This document shows, one piece after another, positions 6,087 through 12,469 of a stretch of DNA of 14,501 nt. The translations under genes and the position numbers were made by a program. The DNA lies in contig JABFSY010000123.1 in NCBI GenBank assembly GCA_013140395.1, forward strand, positions 1 through 14,501, in the 5' to 3' direction. This DNA comes from Cyclobacteriaceae bacterium. Its GTDB lineage: Bacteria > Bacteroidota > Bacteroidia > Cytophagales > Cyclobacteriaceae. Under the pieces are notes generated by a model. The model ran no database searches. It saw only the letters and a program-made list of their open reading frames with translations, and was not told where the DNA came from. Position 1 is the stretch's first letter, and each line of letters opens with the position of its first letter.

Positions 6087-7906
6087 TCTATCTTTTCAGT
6101 ATCGAACACGATCGTCACTTCAAATCCATTCTCTTGTTGAATGTTCATAGTACCATTCAATTTCTTAATCAAAGCAGCAATCATCCGCATGCCAAAAGAA
6201 GCTTCCACATTAATTTTTTGATCGCCCTTTGAAAGCCCATTGTCTTTTACCTGCAAATTAAGTTTGTTTCCCTCCTGTTGCATGCTCAGGTTGATCACCG
6301 GTTTGCCATTTTCATAAACTCCGTGCTTCAGGCTATTGGTCACCAGCTCGTTGATGATCAATCCCATTTCTATGGCGCTGTCCATATCGAGTTTCACCGG
6401 CCCTACCTCGAGTAGAATCTGTATGCGCGGATATTTCGTACGAAAAGAATCTGCCAACAGATCTGTGAGTTGTTGGATATATTTTTTTAAATCGATATCA
6501 GAAAAATTCTCATTCTGATACAGAAAGCTGTGAATAAGCCCCATCGAGTTGATGCGATTGGCGCTGTCGCGGAAAGGTTGCTTCGCATTCTCATCACTTA
6601 TCTTTCGCTCCGCTATGTTGAGTAAACTGGAAACGACCTGCAAATTATTTTTCACCCGATGATGGATTTCTTTAATCAACAATTCATTATCGCGGTTGCG
6701 CCTGTTTAGCGCTTCGGTACGTTCAATCACTTTCGTTTCCAACTGGGCTGCATTTTGCTCTTGCATTTTTTCATTGATCTTCAGCTGACTGATCAAGTCA
6801 TTTTGAATTTGCTGTTTTTCTTTATTGCTGATACCAAACCGAATGGCAATACCAATGGAGAAAATAAAGGCATCGATGAGCGTAGCACTTTGTAGGATAA
6901 AGTTGGTGGACGAAACGGACTTGAAGGTAGACGCCACCTGCCCGGCCATACTGGCCACACTTACAATAATAAGACTGGCCAGGAACAGCCAACCAAGTAT
7001 CGTTTTCTGCTTGTATACCCGGTAGAAGATAAACGGGAAAATGATAATTTGAAATGCGATAACGGGCCCCTTAAACCAAACCGAATGCAGTGCATCGATT
7101 TCGAACAGATAAGAAATAACCTCGATCACAACCATAGTCGATACCAGGTCTATCCCAAAGTTGAACACGCGGTGTAGCAATGGATCATTCTTTTTCATAT
7201 CGAGGAACGACTGTGAAAAATACAAGTAGGTGATGCTGATGAAATCGGAGAATATCCAAAACCAGGCCGGTGGCACTCGTTTTACAAAGCTGATTGCATC
7301 GCCCAGAATACCATATTGATACGTAAAGAAAACCAGGATCGAAAAAAGGTAAAGGGCATAATGAATGTAGATCTTATCTTTTGAGCGAATGAAAATACTA
7401 TACATGAAACTTAGCAAAAGCAACATTCCGACAGCGGCAGCAAAAAAAACTTGATTGGTGCGCATGTCAAAGTAGTCAGTATTGAAATCGTGAACAGGGG
7501 TCACAGAAACGGTTACCCCATTGCTATCTTTATCATCTACAAAAGGAAAATACAAGTAGAAGTTATTATCACCTTTGAGGAGGGACACTTCTATATTGTT
7601 TCCTACATAAAATGCTTTCCCTGCATTATCATAAAATGAAACCTGCTGCATGTACCAGTTGCCGGCTTTCAATATCAAGTGTTGGTCTACATCAGATGAG
7701 ATAGTTACCTGAACCCAGAAAGAAAGATGTTTTGATAAGTCAGAAGGACTAGGTTGCTTGAAAGAGGTTGGAATTTCATCTTTAGTCCCTTTACTGAACT
7801 GTAGTTGAACCTGCTGGGCTTCAACAGTAATCGTGAAAGAGAGGAATAACAATAGCAAGAATGTACGAGCTCTTGAAAGGACAAGAATAAATACAGGGTT
7901 TACCAT
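6080..7906 (-). CDS. 7TMR-DISM sensor histidine kinase (HisKA_2 type)
   Basis: 608 residues. A signal peptide (1-30, ending VEAQ) precedes a periplasmic sensory domain (about 31-150) with the beta-sandwich pattern of 7TMR-DISM extracellular modules ('SFWVQVTI', 'FYDNAGKAF', 'NNFYLYFPF'). A seven-helix membrane module follows (about 152-357, ending near 'IGIAIRFGIS'). A coiled coil (365-405) leads to the HisKA_2 phosphoacceptor EIHHRVKNN (413-421, probably His416) and a HATPase with N box NELVTNSLKHG (519-529), DNG (555-557) and FGMRMI (571-576). It should autophosphorylate on His and signal to a response regulator, most plausibly the LytTR regulator 1.3 kb away. The sensory domain resembles carbohydrate-binding folds, so a sugar-type ligand is possible. 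The convergent secreted glycan-binding gene fits that idea but does not prove it. Confidence 0.93.
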   Translation of the reverse strand: MVNPVFILVLSRARTFLLLLFLSFTITVEAQQVQLQFSKGTKDEIPTSFKQPSPSDLSKHLSFWVQVTISSDVDQHLILKAGNWYMQQVSFYDNAGKAFYVGNNIEVSLLKGDNNFYLYFPFVDDKDSNGVTVSVTPVHDFNTDYFDMRTNQVFFAAAVGMLLLLSFMYSIFIRSKDKIYIHYALYLFSILVFFTYQYGILGDAISFVKRVPPAWFWIFSDFISITYLYFSQSFLDMKKNDPLLHRVFNFGIDLVSTMVVIEVISYLFEIDALHSVWFKGPVIAFQIIIFPFIFYRVYKQKTILGWLFLASLIIVSVASMAGQVASTFKSVSSTNFILQSATLIDAFIFSIGIAIRFGISNKEKQQIQNDLISQLKINEKMQEQNAAQLETKVIERTEALNRRNRDNELLIKEIHHRVKNNLQVVSSLLNIAERKISDENAKQPFRDSANRINSMGLIHSFLYQNENFSDIDLKKYIQQLTDLLADSFRTKYPRIQILLEVGPVKLDMDSAIEMGLIINELVTNSLKHGVYENGKPVINLSMQQEGNKLNLQVKDNGLSKGDQKINVEASFGMRMIAALIKKLNGTMNIQQENGFEVTIVFDTEKIDG

Positions 7907-7934
7907 TGGTTACTAAATGTAAAAATTATTTTTG
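7905..7934 (+). promoter_or_regulatory. Promoter of the YheT-type hydrolase gene
   Basis: ATTG (7905-7908), 18 bases, then TATTTTTG (7927-7934), a perfect TAnnTTTG -7 box. Transcription would begin near 7939-7942, which is at or next to the ATG at 7941. The promoter overlaps the start codon of the divergent kinase gene (7904-7906), so the two genes share a very compact 34-base region. Confidence 0.6.
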
Positions 7935-7940
7935 TATGCC

Positions 7941-8900
7941 ATGCCAATCATTATCAGGAGTTCCTACGAACCTAATCCTTTCTACCTTCAAAACCGGCAT
8001 TTGGAAACGCTCTTGCCCTCTTTGATGGCGAGGAAAGAGGGCGTTAAGTACGATCGCGAGCGCTTAGAACTTGCCGATGGTGATTTTCTGGATCTGGATT
8101 GGCTTAGAAATGGCCATAGGCGTCTTATTGTTTTAAGTGCCGGCATGGAAGGAGACTCATATCGTCATTATATGAAAAGAACAGCCGGCTATTTTTTTAC
8201 GCGCGGTTGGGATGTATTGGCCTGGAACTACCGAAGCTGCAGTGGAGAATTAAATCGTCTTCCTAAATTGTATAGCTATGCAGACACCGATGACTTTCGT
8301 GTCGTGATTGACCATAGTATTAAAAGCGGAGCGTATGCTGAAGTGGCACTTATAGGATTTTCGATGGGGGGTTGTTTGGTAACAAAATATTTAGGCGAGC
8401 AACTCCCTCCTAATCCACGAGTGGTAGCTTCGGTTGCCTTTTCTGTCTCCTGCAATTTGAAAGACAGTATGAAAGAAACCGAAAGGAGTTTACTCTACAA
8501 CTATTACTTCATTAACAAAATCAAGAGCAAACTGCAAAGTAAGGCTGCCTTCCATCCGGCCATCAAAAATATCCCTATTGCGAAGATCAACACATTTGAT
8601 GATTACCTTCGTCATTACACGATTCCCTTTCACAGCTTTAAAGATGCTGCCGATTTTTATGTTCAATCTTCCTGTGAACAATTTATTGCTTCGATAAAAG
8701 TGCCTAGTTTGATGGTCAACGCATTGAATGATCCCATCCTGGGCAACCAATGTTATCCTTACAAGTCGGCAGAACACAACACAAATTTCTACTTAGAGAC
8801 ACCGAGCACCGGAGGCCATCTTGGTTTTTCTCTAGTCAATTCTAAAAACAGTTGGATGGAGATCCGAGCGTATGAGTTTATTACATCGCAGATGCCATAA
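7941..8900 (+). CDS. YheT-family alpha/beta hydrolase
   Basis: 319 residues from the ATG at 7941. The N-terminus (PNPFYLQNRHLETLLPSL) is the YheT/COG0429 signature. The nucleophile elbow GFSMGG places the catalytic Ser at 141, with Asp264 (NALNDPIL) and His293 (GGHLGF) completing the triad. 'LSAGMEGDSYRHYMK' is the oxyanion-side motif of the family. YheT relatives are predicted esterases or lipases acting on unknown, probably acyl, substrates. No signal peptide is seen, so the enzyme is cytoplasmic. A TTG at 7932 would add three residues, but it lies inside the -7 promoter box, and the family starts as here, so I prefer ATG 7941. The gene is divergent from the kinase and followed by hairpins at 8932-8980. 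A role in the neighbouring signalling pathway is not indicated. Confidence 0.9.
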   Translation: MPIIIRSSYEPNPFYLQNRHLETLLPSLMARKEGVKYDRERLELADGDFLDLDWLRNGHRRLIVLSAGMEGDSYRHYMKRTAGYFFTRGWDVLAWNYRSCSGELNRLPKLYSYADTDDFRVVIDHSIKSGAYAEVALIGFSMGGCLVTKYLGEQLPPNPRVVASVAFSVSCNLKDSMKETERSLLYNYYFINKIKSKLQSKAAFHPAIKNIPIAKINTFDDYLRHYTIPFHSFKDAADFYVQSSCEQFIASIKVPSLMVNALNDPILGNQCYPYKSAEHNTNFYLETPSTGGHLGFSLVNSKNSWMEIRAYEFITSQMP

Positions 8901-8931
8901 GGTCTTGCACGAGCGGGCGTCTGACAACTCA

Positions 8932-8980
8932 GGGGTTCTGTGACCCCAGATAAGTTCAGAAATCAACCAGCTGATTTCTG
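8932..8980. other. Two consecutive hairpins downstream of the hydrolase gene
   Basis: First GGGGT-TCTGTG-ACCCC (8932-8947), then CAGAAATCA-ACCAGC-TGATTTCTG (8957-8980), a perfect 9-base stem. Both lie 31-80 bases after the hydrolase stop. Neither is followed by a T tract, so they are not classic intrinsic terminators. They may stabilise the 3' end of the mRNA or be part of a small structured RNA. Confidence 0.4.
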
Positions 8981-9005
8981 CCACCGCAAAATCATTTCAT
9001 TCCTT

Positions 9006-9033
9006 CACAAAGTTTTTGGTACTGCTCACAAAA
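9006..9033. repeat. Dispersed intergenic element, copy C
   Basis: CACAAAGT, nine bases, TGCTCACAAAA. The same two blocks at the same spacing occur at 10870-10897, and a looser relative lies at 14368-14396. It lies just upstream of the -33 box of the lipoprotein promoter, so a regulatory role is possible. Confidence 0.4.
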
Positions 9034-9039
9034 AGTGCG

Positions 9040-9070
9040 TTTGACGCGATCACGCATGAACTTAGGTTTA
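9040..9070 (+). promoter_or_regulatory. Promoter of the lipocalin-like lipoprotein gene
   Basis: TTTG (9040-9043), exactly 19 bases, TAGGTTTA (9063-9070). This matches the Bacteroidota consensus TTTG-N19-TAnnTTTG at all but the last base. Transcription would start near 9075 and leave a leader of about 45 bases. Confidence 0.6.
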
Positions 9071-9120
9071 GCCATTATTTCGCTAAAAGAAATAACACAA
9101 TAACCCAAAAAACAATCAAT

Positions 9121-9597
9121 ATGAAAAAACCAATTAACTACATCACCCTGATCGCCATAGTTTGGCTAACAGCACTTTCTTCATGCAAAAAAGACGAACC
9201 CGCTGAATCTACCGCACTTTCTCAAGATGCACTTCAAGGCACCTGGCTAATCACAAAGTCGGAAGGTACTGAATGGGAGAAAACGAAGGGAATAGTAACA
9301 CCTAAAGCCAATGATCCGAGTGGGCTAAACGCAACTTTAAAATTTAAGGGTACAGAATGTACGTACACCGATACAGCCGGTAAATTCGGTTCATTTGGGT
9401 TCACTGTAGATGCTGCCAATTCAACGGTTACGCTTACTGGCGTTGGCCTTTTTAATGTCAAAAATTATGTAGCGGGCAAAAGCATGAATATGGAGCAGCG
9501 AGAACCACTAGACACCGATTATGAAAGCAGACCTGATGGAAGTGGTGGAACCAAGCTTCTCTATTTTCAAAAATTTTGGACAACTACAAAACAGTAG
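9121..9597 (+). CDS. Lipocalin-like lipoprotein
   Basis: 158 residues starting at the ATG at 9121 (MKKPINYITL). A type II signal peptide ends in the lipobox LSSC, with the lipidated Cys22 followed by Lys-Lys-Asp-Glu. The mature part begins with 'LQGTWLITKSEGT' (38-50), the first strand and Gly-x-Trp of lipocalin-like domains common in Bacteroidota, and continues as alternating strands ('ATLKFKGTECTYT', 'STVTLTGVGLF'). It is probably anchored in the outer membrane or surface exposed; the ligand is unknown. The frame is open upstream to a TTG at 9016, but that extension has no signal and overlaps the promoter. The gap to the next lipoprotein gene is only 34 bases without a terminator, so the two are likely co-transcribed. 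Confidence 0.78.
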   Translation: MKKPINYITLIAIVWLTALSSCKKDEPAESTALSQDALQGTWLITKSEGTEWEKTKGIVTPKANDPSGLNATLKFKGTECTYTDTAGKFGSFGFTVDAANSTVTLTGVGLFNVKNYVAGKSMNMEQREPLDTDYESRPDGSGGTKLLYFQKFWTTTKQ

Positions 9598-9631
9598 GAT
9601 TCTAAACTATAAATCACTCAAACTATCCATT

Positions 9632-10801
9632 ATGAAAATCAGGATAACTATTTATCCGTTGCTGATCATGGTTGTTGCAACAATAGCTTCCTGCAAAAAA
9701 GATGATAATGCACGGCCTATCGTTGCACTACCAACTGTTACCACGGAACCTGTAACCAACATAACATTAACCTCAGCCCAGAGTGGAGGAAACATAACCT
9801 CGGATGGTAATGGTCCCATTTTAGATAGGGGCGTAATATGGAGCAAATCTGCCAATCCCATCTACGGTGCAACAGGTACTTACAGCACCAACGATGGGTC
9901 GGCATTGGGGCCGTTTGTAAGCACCATGACCACTAACGTTACTCCGGGGACAACCTATCACGTAAAGGCCTGGGCACGTAACGAAGCTGGGGTTGGTTAT
10001 GGAAGTGAACTTACATTTTCAACACTTAGTCCGAGCTTGCCAACCCTTACAACTGGGCCTATTTCACTCGTAACAAATAACAGTGCTCGTTGCAGTGGTT
10101 CCATTTTAACTGATGGGGGGGGGGCCGTCATAACCAAAGGTATTTGCTATAGTACATCACCAAATCCTACGATTACCGATGGAATGGTTCCTGCCCCTTC
10201 CGGTGGTACATTCACCGCTACCATTAGTAGCCTTACATCAAACACCTTGTACCATGTAAGGGCATTTGCACAGAACAGCACTGGCACTGGCTATGGCAAT
10301 GATATTACGTTTACTACAAGTATTGGTATTGGCGACAGCTACCAGGGTGGTATTGTGGCCTATGTATTACAAGTAGTTGATCCCGGTTACAGTGCCAGCG
10401 CTCATCATGGACTCATAGCAGCACCAAGCGACCAAAGCACATCCGCGCCATGGTCACTTACACTGAATGGTACGGGAGCAACATCACTATTAATAGGTTC
10501 AGGTCAGTCAAACACAACGACCATTGTCAACAATCAGGGGGCAGGAAGCTATGCAGCTAAATTATGTGACGACCTTGTTATTGGTAGCTATAGCGATTGG
10601 TATTTGCCCAGTCTTAATGAATTAACTGCTCTGTACCAAAGCCGAAATTCAGTAGGTGGATACGCTGTTGCATTCTATTGGAGTTCAAGTGAGGCGGATA
10701 CGAACAACGCCTATTTACAGTCTTTTAATAGTAACTCACAAGCACCGGGCACTAAAACGACTAGTACAAATTACCGTGTTCGAGCCGTGCGTTCATTTTA
10801 A
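9632..10801 (+). CDS. Lipoprotein with two FN3-like repeats and a DUF1566/FISUMP-like domain
   Basis: 389 residues from the ATG at 9632. The lipobox IASC gives lipidated Cys21, followed by Lys-Lys-Asp-Asp. Two FN3-like repeats follow (about 35-132 and 138-229), each with the pattern 'ITSDGNGPILDRGVIWS...NP' ending in 'YHVKAWARNEAGVGYG.ELTF'. The C-terminal domain (about 235-389) shows DUF1566 marks: 'DSYQGGIVAYVL', SDWYLPSLNEL (321-331), YWSSSE (349-354) and VRAVRSF (383-389). Such proteins are cell-surface lipoproteins, perhaps adhesive. The frame is open from 9521, but that start overlaps the preceding gene. Codons 162-165 contain a run of 10 G (10115-10124). Gain of one G would end translation at the TAG 10150-10152, and loss of one G at the TAA 10131-10133, removing the DUF1566 domain. 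Confidence 0.85.
   Translation: MKIRITIYPLLIMVVATIASCKKDDNARPIVALPTVTTEPVTNITLTSAQSGGNITSDGNGPILDRGVIWSKSANPIYGATGTYSTNDGSALGPFVSTMTTNVTPGTTYHVKAWARNEAGVGYGSELTFSTLSPSLPTLTTGPISLVTNNSARCSGSILTDGGGAVITKGICYSTSPNPTITDGMVPAPSGGTFTATISSLTSNTLYHVRAFAQNSTGTGYGNDITFTTSIGIGDSYQGGIVAYVLQVVDPGYSASAHHGLIAAPSDQSTSAPWSLTLNGTGATSLLIGSGQSNTTTIVNNQGAGSYAAKLCDDLVIGSYSDWYLPSLNELTALYQSRNSVGGYAVAFYWSSSEADTNNAYLQSFNSNSQAPGTKTTSTNYRVRAVRSF
10115..10124. repeat. Run of 10 G within the FN3/DUF1566 lipoprotein gene
   Basis: Ten consecutive G encode the Gly-Gly-Gly of repeat 2 (residues 162-164) plus the first base of the Ala codon. Homopolymers of this length slip during replication. Both one-base changes lead to a stop within 40 bases, so the tract could switch the gene on and off. 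This could also be an assembly or sequencing length error. Confidence 0.7.
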
Positions 10802-10869
10802 CAGGTCACAACAGACTCACCAGTTGTGTTATAACCTTCAACTAAAATCGCAAAATAAAATACCACCTA

Positions 10870-10903
10870 CACAAAGTAATTAGCCATGCTCACAAAATGG
10901 CTA
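10870..10903. repeat. Dispersed intergenic element, copy A
   Basis: CACAAAGT (10870-10877), nine bases, TGCTCACAAAA (10887-10897). It contains a hairpin TAGCCAT-N9-ATGGCTA (10881-10903) that is not conserved in the other copies. It shares CAAAGTAATTAGC-N7-ACAAAAT with 14370-14396 and lies 164 bases before the CsgG-like gene. The remainder of the 10802-11066 gap contains a weak 6-base stem at 10807-10828 and no clear promoter. Confidence 0.45.
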
Positions 10904-11066
10904 CTAGGAGTGAGGCAGAGGGTCGTTAGCTTTAATCATCAAATGTGCAAGTTGAGTGTACAAATGTGTTTAATAGAGCTATGAAATGACTTAACGCGCA
11001 CTAACCACAAAAACTTTAATCCCACATGAACTATTCTTTAAAAACAAAACTCTAACCCAATCAATT

Positions 11067-12374
11067 ATGAAACCTAATTCCAGTCTCCTCTTACTATTCC
11101 TTCTATCAATTTGTACAATTGCGCAAGCTCAACTCTTTGGCGGCAACGACTTTTTCGCAAATACGCCACGGCCGCCTGAGTTGTATCTTGAAGGCGTAAA
11201 GAAAATTGCAATCCTCAACTTTCTGGATGAAAATAATAAACAAGCCAGCTACTGGAATCCGGTTAAGGACAATGGCGCTAAATTGGCAGACTTACTAACC
11301 GCCAATCTTCTAAAATCTGACTTTGGCTTAACAGCAGGAAAGGGTCTTTACGTTGACGGCTTTAGAACAAATATATTTACTGTTGTTGAGCGTTCACAGT
11401 TGGACAATGTTTTGAGGGAGCAAAAACTCGGAGCAAGCGGAGCGATTGGAGACAGCGAGGCAAGTCAGGCCGGCAAATTGCTAGGTCTGGATGTAATAGT
11501 GTCCGGAGGCCTTTCCTATAGATCTGAGGATTCTAAAAGTGTAAGCTCCACTAAGGATGATAAAGGAGTTGTGACATATTACTACACAGTAAAAAGAGAA
11601 GTGGTAATTGATGTTCGCGTGAAATTTATAAAAGTTGAGTCAGGGCAGGTTCTTTCTTTAAAAAGTTTCACCAAATTATCAACAGATACAAAAACTAGCA
11701 ATAGCCCCTTGTCGTATGATGTACTCTTGGCTCCTGAATCGTTAGCTAACCAAGCTTGCGATCTCGTTTCAAATGATATCATGGCCTATATGTGTCCAAC
11801 TTATCAATTTCAACAATTGGATATCTGGAGGATAAAAAATAAAGAGTTTAAGGAAAAATCAAAAGAAGCAGTCGATTTTCTAAAAGATCGCAAGATCGAT
11901 CGCGCCCTACTAATCTTTATCTCAATATACGAGCAGGATTCCTATAACCCGGCAATAGCAAATAACGTAGCCGTTTTATACGAGGGAACGGGCAATTACG
12001 AAAAAGCATTGGAATATTATAAGATTGCCTTTGAGCTAGATCCTAGTGAAAAAGATTTAAAGAAAGGCATTCAACGGGCAGAAGCCGGTCTAGTATTGGT
12101 AAAATATCTCGCTGGTTATGGCATAGAATTGAAACCTTACTCATTTGCGGATGCAGGCAGCGGAAGTAGCGCACTAGCTGATAGAATCAGCACGAGAGGG
12201 AACTCAAAAGATCGCTACGAGGTAAGGGAGAGCACGGATGTCACCTCTGCTGTGGTAGCAAAAATTCCAGGTGGAATATCTTTTGAAATAGTTGAAAAAG
12301 TATCTGGATGGTATAAGATAAAATTAATTGGCGGGAAAATGGGGTATATTGAAACAAAGAATGTTAAAGAGTGA
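11067..12374 (+). CDS. Exported CsgG-like protein with TPR and SH3 domains
   Basis: 435 residues. A signal peptide (1-21, cleavage near AQA-Q22) has no lipobox cysteine, unlike classical CsgG. Residues 43-240 follow the CsgG-family fold: 'KKIAILNFLDEN' (45-56), FTVVERSQLDNVLREQKL (104-121), the Gly/Ala-rich linker 'GASGAIGDSEAS', 'LLGLDVIVSGGLSY' (138-151) and 'VIDVRVKFIKVESGQVL' (180-196). Residues 263-330 contain a tetratricopeptide-like pair of helices ('NPAIANNVAVLYEGTGNYEKALEYYKIAFELDP'-type, read in pieces). Residues 383-435 match a bacterial SH3 domain ('VRESTDVTSAVVAKI', 'VSGWYKIKL', 'GYIETKNV'). The protein may form or regulate an envelope assembly. The CsgG part could be a soluble periplasmic scaffold rather than a pore, since curli genes are absent. 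It is followed by the LPP20-like gene after 95 bases. Confidence 0.85.
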   Translation: MKPNSSLLLLFLLSICTIAQAQLFGGNDFFANTPRPPELYLEGVKKIAILNFLDENNKQASYWNPVKDNGAKLADLLTANLLKSDFGLTAGKGLYVDGFRTNIFTVVERSQLDNVLREQKLGASGAIGDSEASQAGKLLGLDVIVSGGLSYRSEDSKSVSSTKDDKGVVTYYYTVKREVVIDVRVKFIKVESGQVLSLKSFTKLSTDTKTSNSPLSYDVLLAPESLANQACDLVSNDIMAYMCPTYQFQQLDIWRIKNKEFKEKSKEAVDFLKDRKIDRALLIFISIYEQDSYNPAIANNVAVLYEGTGNYEKALEYYKIAFELDPSEKDLKKGIQRAEAGLVLVKYLAGYGIELKPYSFADAGSGSSALADRISTRGNSKDRYEVRESTDVTSAVVAKIPGGISFEIVEKVSGWYKIKLIGGKMGYIETKNVKE

Positions 12375-12386
12375 TACGCTAAAGCA

Positions 12387-12431
12387 AAGTAAATTTGAAA
12401 TCCCTCTAGGCGTCTTAAGGGGATTTTACTT
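12387..12431. terminator. Hairpin between the CsgG-like and LPP20-like genes (attenuator or weak terminator)
   Basis: An outer stem AAGTA (12387-12391) / TACTT (12427-12431) and an inner stem AAATCCC (12398-12404) / GGGATTT (12420-12426), with a 6-base bulge and a 15-base loop. There is no T tract after it. It could reduce read-through and set the ratio of the two proteins, or process the transcript between them. Confidence 0.35.
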
Positions 12432-12469
12432 AATGCTAGGCTGATTACCTCTCGGGCGAACAAAATTTC

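Noticed and set aside
7932..7940. TTG start of the hydrolase
   Set aside because: The codon is part of the -7 promoter box, and the family N-terminus fits the ATG at 7941.
9016..9120. Upstream TTG start for the lipocalin-like lipoprotein
   Set aside because: It would bury the type II signal peptide inside the protein, and it overlaps the clear promoter at 9040-9070.
9521..9631. Upstream ATG for the FN3/DUF1566 lipoprotein
   Set aside because: It lies within the preceding gene, and the lipobox requires the start at 9632.
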